Shown: positions 32,554-41,705 of the stretch, piece after piece
Numbering within the stretch: position 1 is the first letter of the stretch
Layout: each line of letters opens with the position of its first letter
Origin: JBKBIP01 sp046297495
Lineage (GTDB): Bacteria; Planctomycetota; Planctomycetia; Gemmatales; Gemmataceae
Direction of reading: 5' to 3'
DNA length: 64,000 bases
Assembly (NCBI GenBank): GCA_046297495.1
Contig: JBKBIP010000029.1
Span: 15,873-79,872 of the forward strand
Position numbers and translations under genes: made by a program
Notes under the pieces: generated by a model
What the model was told of the DNA's origin: nothing
Database searches by the model: none
What the model saw: the letters and a program-made list of their open reading frames with translations, nothing else

Positions 32554-33039
32554 ATGCATGCACCAAGCACGATGAATCGCAAGACATCCCAACGTCGCGC
32601 AGCGGCGGCCGTGGAAATGGCCGTCACGCTCCCTTTGTTGACCTTCTTGTTCGTGGCGGGCGTGGATTTCGCGCGCGTCTATTTCTCGGCCTTGACCGTG
32701 ATGAATTGCGCCCGCAATGGCGCCTTGCATGCCAGCGATCCGTTCAACGCGGCTTCCACGCCGTATGCCGACGTTGAGGAAGCGGCCCTGGCGGATGCCG
32801 GCAACCTGTCCCCCACTCCCACCGTCTCCTCGACGGAAGGGGTCGATGAGGATGGCAACCCCTATGTCGAAGTGACCGTGTCCTATCCATTTTCGACGGT
32901 CACGAGCTATCCCGGCATCCCCAGCACCATGACCATCAGCCGAACCGTGCGCATGCGGCTGGCCCCCGAAACCCCGAACATGAACGTCAACGGCACGCAA
33001 AACGGTGGCGGTAGTGGCAACGGTGAGGATGGCGAGTAG
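32554..33039 (+). CDS. TadE-like pilus protein
   Basis: The 161-residue protein starts at 32554 or at the second ATG, 32572. It has SQRRAAAAVEMAVTLPLLTF then LFVAGVDFARVYFSALTVMN, a TadE-type membrane anchor. A serine- and threonine-rich external domain and a glycine-rich tail (NGGGSGNGEDGE) follow. It opens the plus-strand pilus operon. No strong ribosome site is visible. Confidence 0.82.
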   Translation: MHAPSTMNRKTSQRRAAAAVEMAVTLPLLTFLFVAGVDFARVYFSALTVMNCARNGALHASDPFNAASTPYADVEEAALADAGNLSPTPTVSSTEGVDEDGNPYVEVTVSYPFSTVTSYPGIPSTMTISRTVRMRLAPETPNMNVNGTQNGGGSGNGEDGE

Positions 33040-33145
33040 GATCGGATCAGAGTTCAGCAGTGGGGAAAAAGCCAACTCTCGATTGTGGTTTGGATTCATC
33101 GTTTCGCGCACACGATCACTTTAGCGATTTCAGAGGGGAGACGCC

Positions 33146-33565
33146 ATGAGCCATCGATCCATGCAATCCACGCGGAGCGGTACGACGATCGTGGAAGGTG
33201 CCTTCATGTTGCCTGTCGCCTTATTCTTCATCATCGCCACGTTTGTCGGCGCCATGGGGGTGTTTCGTTATCAGCAAGTGGCCCATCTGGCTCGTGAAGG
33301 GGCCCGTTGGGCGGCCGTTCGCGGCACGCAATACCAATTCGCCATGATGGCCCCCGAAATCACGCCCCAAGATGTGTACGCCAACGCCATCCAGCCCCAC
33401 ATGGTCGCCCTGGACCCGGATTTGCTGAGCTACTCGGTTACTTGGGAACCAAACAAACGTCCCGGTAGCGTCGTGACCGTGACCGTGACCTATCGCTGGA
33501 TTCCGGAAGTGTTTCTGGACGAAATTGCACTCAGCAGCACATCCCGCATGGTGATGTCGTATTGA
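33146..33565 (+). CDS. TadE-like pilus protein
   Basis: The 139-residue protein follows an AGGGGAG ribosome site. It has RSGTTIVEGAFMLPVALFFI and a helix, then QQVAHLAREGARWAAV, again a TadE pseudopilin. The external domain is about 80 residues. It lies 13 bases before the next gene and is surely co-transcribed with it. Confidence 0.86.
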   Translation: MSHRSMQSTRSGTTIVEGAFMLPVALFFIIATFVGAMGVFRYQQVAHLAREGARWAAVRGTQYQFAMMAPEITPQDVYANAIQPHMVALDPDLLSYSVTWEPNKRPGSVVTVTVTYRWIPEVFLDEIALSSTSRMVMSY

Positions 33566-33578
33566 GGGAGGAAAAGCG

Positions 33579-34859
33579 ATGATTCATACCGCCACGCCAC
33601 CTGCCGCCGGGCGCCGCGATGGCTACATGGTGGTGTTTTTGTTCGTCTGTCTGGTGGCGTTGCTCGGCATCTTGGCGATCAGCCTCGATGGCGGCTCGTT
33701 GCTGAGCGAACGGCGTCACGCCCAAGCCGCCGCCGACGCGGCCGCCTTGGCTGCCGCCTCGGATTTATACAAGTATTATTGGGAACATAGCGGCGCCGAC
33801 CCCAACGGCAGCGCCCGTTCCAGCGCTCTGCGCACGGCGGCCCGCAATGGTTTTGATAATAACGACGCGACCACCACGGTCACGGTGAATCTCCCCCCCC
33901 AATCGGGTCCCTATGCGGGCCGACGCGGCTACGTGGAAGTGATCGTCGAAGGCAATGAAGCACGCGGGTTCAGCAGCGTCTTTGGCTCGGATCTATTGAC
34001 GGTGCGCGCTCGGGCCGTCGCCTTGGGCGCGCCGGTGGCCGCTGACGTGGGCATCCTCGTCTTGGATCCTTCCGCGCGAGCCGCCTTGAATTCCCAAGGG
34101 GGTGGCTTGACGGATGTGGGGGGCACGCCCGTCATCGTCAATTCCGCGCACCCGGATGCCGCGGCCGTCGCGGGGGGCGGCGGGGCATTGAAGTCCGATG
34201 AATTCATCTTCGTCGGCGGCCACACCACCTCCGGCGGTGGTCAGTTTATCGGGCCGATCACCCGCGCCAAAGTGCCGGTGTTCGACCCACTGGCCGATTT
34301 GCCCGTCCCCGACAAAAACAGCATGACCGAGCAGAGCAACAAGAAAGTACAACATACATCCGGGAACATTTATCTGGAACCGGGCGTGTACAAAGGGGGC
34401 ATTTCCGTCAGCGGCTCCGCCTCGCTGTATCTGGCGCCAGGCGTGTATTACATGGATGGCGGCGGTTTCTCCTTCAGCGGCCAAGGCAGTCTCTTCGGCG
34501 AAGGGGTGATGATCTATAACGCTCCCAAACAAGGACAATCCAGCGGCATCAGCGTGAGCGGCCAGGGCAGCTTGGTGCTCAGCGGCATGACCGAGGGGGT
34601 GTACAAGGGGATCACGTTCTTTCAGGACCGAACTTCCAACACCACCGGCGAGGTGCAAGGGGCGGGAGGAAATACCAGCATCACCGGCACCTTCTATTTC
34701 GCCGGCGCCTTGCTGAAGATTTCCGGCAACGGTGGCGTCTCCAACATGGGTTCGCAATATATCAGCCGCATGCTCAATTTGGGGGGCAATGGCGGCATTC
34801 AGATCAACTGGAACCCCGAACATGTGGCCCAAAGACGCACGATTGCCCTGGTGGAGTAA
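33579..34859 (+). CDS. TadG-like surface protein with a glycine-rich, repeat-like domain
   Basis: The 426-residue protein has the TadG start (RRDGYMVVFLFVCLVALLGI, then SERRHAQAAADAAALAAASD). Residues about 265-390 hold repeated short strands with Ser-Gly (YLEPGVYKGGISVSGSASLY, YLAPGVYYMDGGGFSFSGQG, GISVSGQGSLVLSG), which look like a beta-solenoid. It is unrelated in this part to the two minus-strand TadG-like paralogues. It is the last gene of the plus-strand operon. Confidence 0.86.
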   Translation: MIHTATPPAAGRRDGYMVVFLFVCLVALLGILAISLDGGSLLSERRHAQAAADAAALAAASDLYKYYWEHSGADPNGSARSSALRTAARNGFDNNDATTTVTVNLPPQSGPYAGRRGYVEVIVEGNEARGFSSVFGSDLLTVRARAVALGAPVAADVGILVLDPSARAALNSQGGGLTDVGGTPVIVNSAHPDAAAVAGGGGALKSDEFIFVGGHTTSGGGQFIGPITRAKVPVFDPLADLPVPDKNSMTEQSNKKVQHTSGNIYLEPGVYKGGISVSGSASLYLAPGVYYMDGGGFSFSGQGSLFGEGVMIYNAPKQGQSSGISVSGQGSLVLSGMTEGVYKGITFFQDRTSNTTGEVQGAGGNTSITGTFYFAGALLKISGNGGVSNMGSQYISRMLNLGGNGGIQINWNPEHVAQRRTIALVE

Positions 34860-34916
34860 ATTTTAGTCCCCGGCGGAATGGACCTTGACTGCGTTGTGAT
34901 ATAGGACGCGCGCGGG

Positions 34917-34946
34917 TTGTACAGTCTCCCTTGTTTGCCGTACAAT
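34917..34946 (+). promoter_or_regulatory. Promoter of the sigma-factor gene
   Basis: TTGTAC at 34917-34922 and TACAAT at 34941-34946 are 18 bases apart. TTGTAC/GTACAA is itself a 6-bp inverted repeat. The -10 box overlaps the ATG at 34945, which makes the ATG at 34984 the better start. Confidence 0.55.
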
Positions 34947-34983
34947 GACGAAGGGATATTTTCAACCATTCAATGTCTCTCCT

Positions 34984-35625
34984 ATGTCCAACGAAAGCGA
35001 CCGCTTGTTGATCCGACAAATTCGTGAAGGAGACGCCCGCGCCTGGGATACCTTGATCGCCCGTTACGAGGGGCGCTTGCTGGCGTTCGTGGACCGCCGC
35101 TTGCGCGACCGGGCCGCCAGCGAAGATGTCGTGCAGGATACCTTCGTGGGTTTTCTCAATAGCTTGCCCAATTTCGACGAACACCGGGAATTGCAAACCT
35201 ATCTGTTCACCATCGCCGCCCACAAGCTCACCGACCATTTGCGCCGTCAGGGCCGCCATCCCTTGCAAACGGCGTCCGAGGCCGCCTATGAGATGATGCA
35301 CCAGCAACTCGACCAGCAGCCGGCGGCGTCGAGCTTGGCCCGTAGCCGTGAACGGCAAGAATTGGAATGTCAAGCGGTCGTGCGCTGCTTGGGGCAGATG
35401 ATCCGCCAATGGCAAGAGCGGGGCGAATTCACCCGGTTGAAAGTGTTGGAGTTGCTGCTGGTGCGCGGTTGGGCCAACCGCGACGTGGCCGTCTATCTCG
35501 GCATCAGCGAACAGCAAGTCGCCAACTACCGCTTCGCCGCCATCAAGAAACTAACCGAACACATCCGCGCCATCGGCCTACCCGCCGATGTCTTCCCGGA
35601 ATTGCAAGAACGCGAAGCTACTTGA
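34984..35625 (+). CDS. RNA polymerase sigma factor, ECF-like
   Basis: The 213-residue protein has region 2 (DARAWDTLIARYEGRLLAFV, ASEDVVQDTFVGFL, ELQTYLFTIAAHKLTDHLRR) and region 4 (NRDVAVYLGISEQQVANYRF AAIKKL). No regions 1 or 3 are present, which is the ECF layout. A long linker of about 60 residues separates the two. No anti-sigma gene lies next to it. Its targets are unknown. The pilus operon ends 124 bases upstream. Confidence 0.88.
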   Translation: MSNESDRLLIRQIREGDARAWDTLIARYEGRLLAFVDRRLRDRAASEDVVQDTFVGFLNSLPNFDEHRELQTYLFTIAAHKLTDHLRRQGRHPLQTASEAAYEMMHQQLDQQPAASSLARSRERQELECQAVVRCLGQMIRQWQERGEFTRLKVLELLLVRGWANRDVAVYLGISEQQVANYRFAAIKKLTEHIRAIGLPADVFPELQEREAT

Positions 35626-35643
35626 TCCGCCTTCCGCGCGGCC

Positions 35644-36759
35644 TCATTGCACGATGCGCCGCGTCGGTTTGAAATGCGCCAGCTCATCCACGGGATGATT
35701 GGCCAGGATGGATTGGGCCAGCAGCCGCGCGCACAGTGGAGCTAATAGGATGCCCTTGCGGTAATGGCCAGTGCTGACCCAGAGATTGTGCAGCGGGGGC
35801 AACATGCCCATGAAGGGCATCTCATCAGGAGTCGCCGGGCGCGACCCCGCCCAGGCACGGTTCAGCTCCAGGGAGCCGATGGCGGGGACCACGGCGCAGG
35901 CCTGGCTCAAGATCGTGTGAATTCCCGCCAAGGTCACGCGCTCGTCAAAACCGGCTTCCTCCAAGGTGACGCCGATGATCAATCGCCCATCGTCGCGTGG
36001 CACCAACAACGACTCCCCGGCGGCCAATGGTTGCCGTACCGGCGCCGTGCGGCACTCGGCCAAGAGGACCTGTCCTTTCACGGGGCGCGTCGGCAGCGCG
36101 ACCCCCAACGAGTCCAACACGCCGCCACTCCACGCTCCGGCCGCCACTACCACCGTTCCCGGCTGAAAGACGCGATGGGCTGTATGCACCTCGACCAGTC
36201 GGTCGCCGGACCGGAGCAAGCGCCGCACCCCTTCCCCTTCATGAATTTGGACGCCGTTCCGCTCGGCGACACGGGCTACTTCCCGGCTCAACCGCGCTGG
36301 ATCGACCCAGGCATCCTCGGCATACCATACCCCCCCCAAAACGGTCATGGCCAGGCCCGGTTCCAGCCGGTGTACCTCGTCGGCCGCGAGCAGTTGAGCC
36401 GGTCTGCCGGGGCGTGTTCGCTGGGGCAAGGTGGCGCGGGCATCGTCGGCTTGCTGGGCATCGGTCCACACCTCCAGCAACCCGGAGCGACGAAATCCCA
36501 CGTCGGCGGCCCCGTCTTGACGCAGCTCCTCGACCCAGCTGGCATACAAGGCGGCGCTGTCAAAACACAAATCCAGCAGCTCGCCCGCCGGCAACGTGGA
36601 CAACGACGGCGCTAGCAGGCCCACCGCCGCCGCGGAAGCCGCGCTTCCCACTCGGCCACGCTCCACGACGACCACGCTCCGACTCACGCGGGCCAGCTCG
36701 CGGGCCAGGCTACATCCGATAATCCCACCGCCGATGATCAGATATTCTGGTTTATCCAT
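35644..36759 (-). CDS. thiO: FAD-dependent glycine oxidase-like protein (ThiO-like)
   Basis: The 371-residue protein begins with the dinucleotide-binding fold IIGGGIIGCSLARELAR (8-24). It has a second FAD-contacting region (AASAAAVGLLAPSLS), a late substrate-side segment PTRPVKGQVLLAEC and WVSTGHYRKGILLAPLCARL near the end, as in glycine oxidase and other DAO-family enzymes. ThiO makes the iminoglycine used in thiamine thiazole synthesis. No other thi gene is nearby, so an amino-acid oxidase is also possible. It converges on the sigma factor gene with 18 bases between stops. Confidence 0.85.
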   Translation of the reverse strand: MDKPEYLIIGGGIIGCSLARELARVSRSVVVVERGRVGSAASAAAVGLLAPSLSTLPAGELLDLCFDSAALYASWVEELRQDGAADVGFRRSGLLEVWTDAQQADDARATLPQRTRPGRPAQLLAADEVHRLEPGLAMTVLGGVWYAEDAWVDPARLSREVARVAERNGVQIHEGEGVRRLLRSGDRLVEVHTAHRVFQPGTVVVAAGAWSGGVLDSLGVALPTRPVKGQVLLAECRTAPVRQPLAAGESLLVPRDDGRLIIGVTLEEAGFDERVTLAGIHTILSQACAVVPAIGSLELNRAWAGSRPATPDEMPFMGMLPPLHNLWVSTGHYRKGILLAPLCARLLAQSILANHPVDELAHFKPTRRIVQ

Positions 36760-36947
36760 GCCACGATTGTCCGCCGCGCGGGCTGACTTGGCAATGGAAA
36801 AAATATCAGGACCAGGCCAAAGGGGTGAGCGCGGCGTGGGAACGGCGCGCGCCCATCGCGGGAATTTTTCAAACGATACTTGCTCCCATCTCTCCGTATG
36901 CGATAATCCGCTTGGTTTGTCCCAGCCTGGAATTGGAGGAATCCGCG

Positions 36948-38111
36948 ATGATGACCAGTCAAGAGGATTATGAGTCAACCTCATGCCAGCGGCGAGAGTT
37001 CCTGCGGTGGGGCAGTTGCTTGGCCCTGGGGGGCGGGTGGTTGTCCCAGGGGCTTCGAGCGGAAGAGCCGAAGACCGAGGCACGCCCCTTCCGCCATTAC
37101 GCGGACCTGTTGCGTACCATTGAAAGACGAGGGCACCGGCTGCGCGTGCTGGGGTACGCGCCGGACAAGTCCCCCATCGTGGTCGTTCAAGCCGGCGGCG
37201 ACAAGAAGCCGGCCATCTTCATCAGCGCCGGGAGTCACTCCACGGAACATGCCGGGGTCGTGGCGGCGGTGGAACTGATCGACCAACTGCGAACGAAACA
37301 CCAAGTCTATGTCATTCCCTGCCGTGATCCGATTGGCTTGAACGGCTTCCGCTACGCCATGAGCTTGAGCCTGGGGACGGAACCGGACCTGACCACGCTG
37401 GCGCAGGCCGAGGAGCTGCTGCGCGACAAAGGAGACGTGCTGCACGATACAGGGGGAACGTTGATTGTGGTCCACGGCGAATATGGATACGCCAATCACG
37501 GCTTGTATCGGCGCTTTCCCAAAGGGGAACCGTTCTTGGACGCGCTCAAGGGACGCCGGTTGTGGTATCCATCCGTCTATGAGGACGTGCCCGGCTCCGG
37601 TCTATTCGAGCGTGCGTACACCTTGGTGATTACCCCAGATGGCGAGATTCTGCATCTGAATCGTTTCCATGACACCCCCTGGGCGCCAGCGGAGGTACGC
37701 GCGACGCGGAACCTGATGCGCGACATCCAACCGGGCTTGACCTTTGATCTGCACGAGTACGGCGGCGATGCGTTCTGGTTTTCCGCGCGCCGGCAACGCA
37801 CCGAGGAAGACGAGGTATGGGAATCGCGCATGGCCCGCGAAGCCATTCGCGCCGTCGCCGCCACCGGAACGAAGTTGGCCGATGACACCTACTCCCCCGG
37901 TTCATTCTTTTCCAAGCTCGAGCGCGGCGTCTATTGGCTGGACCCCAGCCAGCGCGGCGAAGGCTTGAACCTGGCCGACTACGCCGCCGCCCGCCACGGT
38001 CCCGCCTTCACGGTGGAGACCGGCATGCGCCAACCCTTCCCCCACCGCGTCCGCCTGTCCATGCTGACGGTGCAAACGGCAGTCAAGGTATTTGAAGAGC
38101 GGTACGCTTGA
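36948..38111 (+). CDS. M14-family zinc carboxypeptidase-like exported protein
   Basis: The 387-residue protein has a Tat signal (QRREFLRWGSCLALGGGW) and metal ligands H97 and E100 in ISAGSHSTEHAG, with a later DLHEYGG. This is the M14/succinylglutamate desuccinylase-like group that cuts terminal amide bonds. The start is the ATG pair at 36948 after a GGAGGA site. It should act outside the cytoplasm on peptides or cell-wall fragments. It ends eight bases before an intergenic repeat. Confidence 0.85.
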   Translation: MMTSQEDYESTSCQRREFLRWGSCLALGGGWLSQGLRAEEPKTEARPFRHYADLLRTIERRGHRLRVLGYAPDKSPIVVVQAGGDKKPAIFISAGSHSTEHAGVVAAVELIDQLRTKHQVYVIPCRDPIGLNGFRYAMSLSLGTEPDLTTLAQAEELLRDKGDVLHDTGGTLIVVHGEYGYANHGLYRRFPKGEPFLDALKGRRLWYPSVYEDVPGSGLFERAYTLVITPDGEILHLNRFHDTPWAPAEVRATRNLMRDIQPGLTFDLHEYGGDAFWFSARRQRTEEDEVWESRMAREAIRAVAATGTKLADDTYSPGSFFSKLERGVYWLDPSQRGEGLNLADYAAARHGPAFTVETGMRQPFPHRVRLSMLTVQTAVKVFEERYA

Positions 38112-38118
38112 CAACGAT

Positions 38119-38220
38119 GGCCGGGAAAAAGGGGACGCGACTCGATTTCGCTGGCTATCCGATTCCGCCTCGATCAATTCTCCATCAGCAAATACGAGTC
38201 GCGTCCCCTTTTTCCCGGCC
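38119..38220. repeat. Intergenic palindromic repeat, copy 1 (GGGGACGCGACTCG family)
   Basis: Perfect 26-bp inverted termini (38119-38144 and 38195-38220) flank a 50-base core. The core is the near reverse complement of that of copy 3 (47865-47952). The inverted arms include A5 and T5, so it may double as a bidirectional terminator between two convergent genes. Confidence 0.85.
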
Positions 38221-38232
38221 GTTCAAGGGGAA

Positions 38233-40299
38233 TCACGAGCGTCCTGGATCGTGGCGGGCGAACCAGTCGAGGACGCGGCGGAGTATGTCTTCTTGATGGG
38301 GCAGTTGCTTGATACCGTGCCCTTCGTCAGGGTAGATGACCATTTGGGTTTCGACGCCGTTGGCCTTGAGGGTGCGATAGAACATGGTTCCCATCGGCAG
38401 CGGGCAGCGGCGGTCGTTGACGGCGTGCAAGATCAGGGTCGGCGTGCGGACCTTGGGGGCGTGCGTCCAGGGGCTGCGTTCGCGCATGGCTTGCGGCACT
38501 TCCCAGGGTCGGCCGCCGAACTCCCATTCGGTCCAGCTGGGAATGTCACTCAGCCCCCACATGACGTTCAACTCGGTGACGGCGTTTTGGGGCACGGCGG
38601 CGCGGAATTGGTGCGTCTGGCCGATGAGCGAGCAGGTGGTGTAGCCGCCGTAGCTGCTGCCATAGATGAACTGGCGTTTAGAATCAACCACCCCTTGCCG
38701 GACCAGGTGGTCGATGCCGGTGAGCATGTCGCGCATGTCGCCGCCGCCGAGGTCGAAGCGGTCGGCTTCGAGGAACTTTTGGCCATAGCCGGCGCTGCCG
38801 CGAAAGTTGGGCTGAAAGACGGCATAGCCAGCGGCGGCCAGGACTTGCACAGTGAAGTTGTACTCCAGCGTGGAGCGGCTATGCGGGCCGCCGTGCGGAT
38901 AGAGCACCAGCGGATACGGCTTCCGCGCTGCGGGATCGACCGGAGGGGTGAGAATCCCTTCGATTTCCAGACCATCGAAACTTTGCCAGCGAATGACCTC
39001 TCCTTGGGCCAGCAGCCGATCGCGCAAGAAGGGATTGGCGGGGGGAACCAATTCTCGGCGGACTTGTTGCCGGTGGGCGAGCTGGGCGTTGTGCTTCGTC
39101 GGCGTGCTGTCACGCAGGGCGCGGATGCCTTCGCGGAGATCGATGACTTGCGGCTGAGAGCCGGTGCGATGGAGGGCGCTATAGTGAAAGATGTCATTCG
39201 ATAGCCAGCAATCGCGCGGCAACGGGAACGCGGGGGGCAGGTGCGGCGGACGGCTGTCGGCTTGGGGGCCATGATGATCGAACAAGACCCGCGACCGAGC
39301 GCCGCCGTCGCCTAGCTCAATTTCCAACAGGTTGAAGACATCGGCATGTGAGCCGCGGCGCGGAACGCTCAGGCACAGGAGCCGGTTGCCGTCGGGGGAG
39401 AAACGGGGACTCACTTCCGGTCCCGGCCCCGTGGTTAGTTGTTGCAACTGGCTGCTGGCCAAATCGATGCGCCACAAGTCGTAATTCTTGTTGATGCTGT
39501 AGCGGACGGACTCTTGATCAGCGGTGCGGTTGGCGTGAACGACCAACACTTGGCCATCCGGCGCCCATTGCGGATCGCCGTACCAGTATTCATCCTGAGT
39601 GATCCGCCGGACGCGCGTGGCCGCCACCGCGCCGGGGGTATCGGCCAGCTCGGCGATCCAAATTTGGGCGGGGCGGTAGCCTTCGTAGCCTTCCCCCTGA
39701 TCGTCGCGGACGATGCGCACGTTGTTGGCAATCTCCTCCGGCGTGCGCGGGTCCTTGCCATCATCGGCCACGAACACCAGCCGCCGGCCATCGGGGGAGA
39801 AAGCAATGTGGCCATAGAAGGGATCGCTGAACACCCGGCCATAAGGTTTGTCCTTGCCGGCCAGCGGAATCGCCTGGCCGCCCCGCGCCGGTATCAGCCA
39901 GATGTCGGTGGCCGGGTCCGAATACGGCGGCACGGGCGCGACGGCGGGGGAACCATCGGGGAATGGCCGAGTCGAGAGAAACACGATCCACTGACCATCC
40001 GGCGAGAAGATCGGCCGCCGGCCATCCGGTTCCCCCACTTCGAGCGGCTGCCGCTTGTCCGGGTGCCCCTCGACGCGCCACAGGGCATGACGCAGCGTGC
40101 GGGAACGCCGGTCAGCCCATTGCCGCTCATAGACGACGCTTTTCCCATCGGGCGCCACCACCACGGCCGTCGGGGCATCCTGGAGGTACAGATCAGCGAC
40201 GCGGATCGGCATCTTCTCGGCGGCGACCAACGCTAGGCAGTTCAGCCACCAAACGCCAACGACACACCCGGCCAGCAGCACACGCTGAGGATATGACAT
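38233..40299 (-). CDS. S9-family serine peptidase (prolyl oligopeptidase/DPP type)
   Basis: The 688-residue protein starts at 40299 behind AGGAG. It has an N-terminal signal (YPQRVLLAGCVVGVWWLNCL), a beta-propeller region with TolB-like repeats (FSPDGQWIVFLST, FSPDGRRLVFVAD, FSPDGNRLLCLSV) and a C-terminal alpha/beta-hydrolase with IYGSSYGGY (nucleophile Ser), NDRRCPLPMG (Asp) and YPDEGHG (His). It should release short peptides in the periplasm. It is paralogous to the peptidase at 55265-57109. Confidence 0.93.
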   Translation of the reverse strand: MSYPQRVLLAGCVVGVWWLNCLALVAAEKMPIRVADLYLQDAPTAVVVAPDGKSVVYERQWADRRSRTLRHALWRVEGHPDKRQPLEVGEPDGRRPIFSPDGQWIVFLSTRPFPDGSPAVAPVPPYSDPATDIWLIPARGGQAIPLAGKDKPYGRVFSDPFYGHIAFSPDGRRLVFVADDGKDPRTPEEIANNVRIVRDDQGEGYEGYRPAQIWIAELADTPGAVAATRVRRITQDEYWYGDPQWAPDGQVLVVHANRTADQESVRYSINKNYDLWRIDLASSQLQQLTTGPGPEVSPRFSPDGNRLLCLSVPRRGSHADVFNLLEIELGDGGARSRVLFDHHGPQADSRPPHLPPAFPLPRDCWLSNDIFHYSALHRTGSQPQVIDLREGIRALRDSTPTKHNAQLAHRQQVRRELVPPANPFLRDRLLAQGEVIRWQSFDGLEIEGILTPPVDPAARKPYPLVLYPHGGPHSRSTLEYNFTVQVLAAAGYAVFQPNFRGSAGYGQKFLEADRFDLGGGDMRDMLTGIDHLVRQGVVDSKRQFIYGSSYGGYTTCSLIGQTHQFRAAVPQNAVTELNVMWGLSDIPSWTEWEFGGRPWEVPQAMRERSPWTHAPKVRTPTLILHAVNDRRCPLPMGTMFYRTLKANGVETQMVIYPDEGHGIKQLPHQEDILRRVLDWFARHDPGRS

Positions 40300-40438
40300 A
40301 GACACACTCCTATTCGGCACATCATGAATGAGCGACTGCTGGCAGTATGATGGCCAGGGAGCACGTCGTCAATAAGGGGAGAGGATAACTTCATCGGTTC
40401 GCGCAGAGCGTGCCGCCAACCGCTGCATCCTTTTGCTC

Positions 40439-40467
40439 CTCGTTCCCAGACAGAGCCTGGGAACGAG
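40439..40467. repeat. Dispersed palindrome of the GTTCCCAG family, copy 1
   Basis: CTCGTTCCCAG (40439-40449) pairs with CTGGGAACGAG (40457-40467). The same GTTCCC/GGGAAC core recurs at 53173-53206. It lies between two minus-strand genes and is followed by six A. Confidence 0.65.
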
Positions 40468-40481
40468 AAAAAATCGTTGCT

Positions 40482-41507
40482 TCACTTCCCATCTTCTTCC
40501 CCGAAGCGCAAGGAAACTTTTGGAATGGCTTCCGAGCGGCTCGCCGTTACTTGTTCTTGGCGTTGGATTTCTTCTCGAATCGCTTCGATTTCCCGGCGGA
40601 TGGCTTCGACTTCCTTCTGCCGTTCGGCCAGCAGCTCTTCCAGTTGCTGGAGACGTTTTTCCGGCGAGGTGCCCAGGAGACGGCCAATGAAATCGAGGAT
40701 CAACAGGGATTTCCAGGCTTTGAGGAAAATCCCACGCAGCTTATAGGCGCGGTGGAGCTTCTTGATCTGTCCAGGCTTGAGGGCACGCAGCAAACGAGCG
40801 GCGCGGGCCAGCGGCAGGAACTCCACCACCGGCAGTAGCACGATGGCCAAATCGACCCAATGATCCTTGGCATACGTCAGCTTGCGCGGCGCGATGCCAC
40901 ACATGACAATGAATTCAAAGGCAAACGCGAACCAGATGACGCTGCTGGTAATCTGAATCACCAACACCAGCGCCATGTTCGTTTGCATCTGATCGGCCCA
41001 GAGATATTCAATGACCAGCTGCGGCAGAATCAACAAGGCCATCACAATCATGGGCACGCTGAAAAAGTGCCGCAACCGTTTGCGCAGGTCATCGTCGATG
41101 GCGCTCCAGCCCAAGAAGGGCAGCCAGATTTCCCCTCGGCGGCTGGGGCTGGGAACCCCCATGCGCACCGGCGGCGCCAACAGAATGACCAGCGTGACCA
41201 GGAGATGGTGTGACAAGGGTTGGTCCGCTGGTCGGGTCAGCAAGCGGTACAGGCGCTCCAGGGCAAAGATGGGGTAGAACGCCATGTGCAGGCCAAACAG
41301 CCGCATGGTCTCCTCGGCGGTGACGTTGGGCCGGATGTACCAGTGCAGCAGACAGGCCGCCACCATGAGGTCCGCGAAGGCGAGTAGGAACATGAACGGG
41401 GCCAGCCAGTCGCGGGCGGGGCGGGGCGGCGGGGCGGCGGTAGCGGCGGCATCCACCACACAGACCTTCACCGACGGGGTATCCTGTTGATTTTCCATGC
41501 GATTCAT
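40482..41507 (-). CDS. Polytopic membrane protein with voltage-sensor-like segment and coiled coil
   Basis: The 341-residue protein has about six membrane segments (around residues 36-55, 70-85, 100-115, 150-167, 175-205, 220-238). A charged segment LARAARLLRALKPGQIKKLH looks like an S4 voltage sensor. Residues about 275-320 form a coiled coil (EELLAERQKEVEAIRREIEA). No K+-channel pore signature is seen, so it is a sensor-like or transport protein rather than a plain channel. The start may also be at 41498. Confidence 0.78.
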   Translation of the reverse strand: MNRMENQQDTPSVKVCVVDAAATAAPPPRPARDWLAPFMFLLAFADLMVAACLLHWYIRPNVTAEETMRLFGLHMAFYPIFALERLYRLLTRPADQPLSHHLLVTLVILLAPPVRMGVPSPSRRGEIWLPFLGWSAIDDDLRKRLRHFFSVPMIVMALLILPQLVIEYLWADQMQTNMALVLVIQITSSVIWFAFAFEFIVMCGIAPRKLTYAKDHWVDLAIVLLPVVEFLPLARAARLLRALKPGQIKKLHRAYKLRGIFLKAWKSLLILDFIGRLLGTSPEKRLQQLEELLAERQKEVEAIRREIEAIREEIQRQEQVTASRSEAIPKVSLRFGEEDGK

Positions 41508-41705
41508 GGCGATGATGCGAGTGCGGTTGGAGGAGCGCTGGCCGTTCCACGACCAGCTATGGTTTTATCATAGGCTACCACAAGATACGACGACCGAGAA
41601 GAGGGGCAACCCGGGCGCCTTCGTCTAGGCTTCAATCGGCACTTTGCGGTATGCTGGCCGACTTAGGGATTGTGGACATTTTGATTCTCAAATGGACATA
41701 GCATT

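Noticed and set aside
32266..33111. Long minus-strand frame opposite the plus-strand TadE gene
   Set aside because: The sequence is low-complexity and rich in Arg, Gly and His. The plus strand encodes a clear TadE protein.
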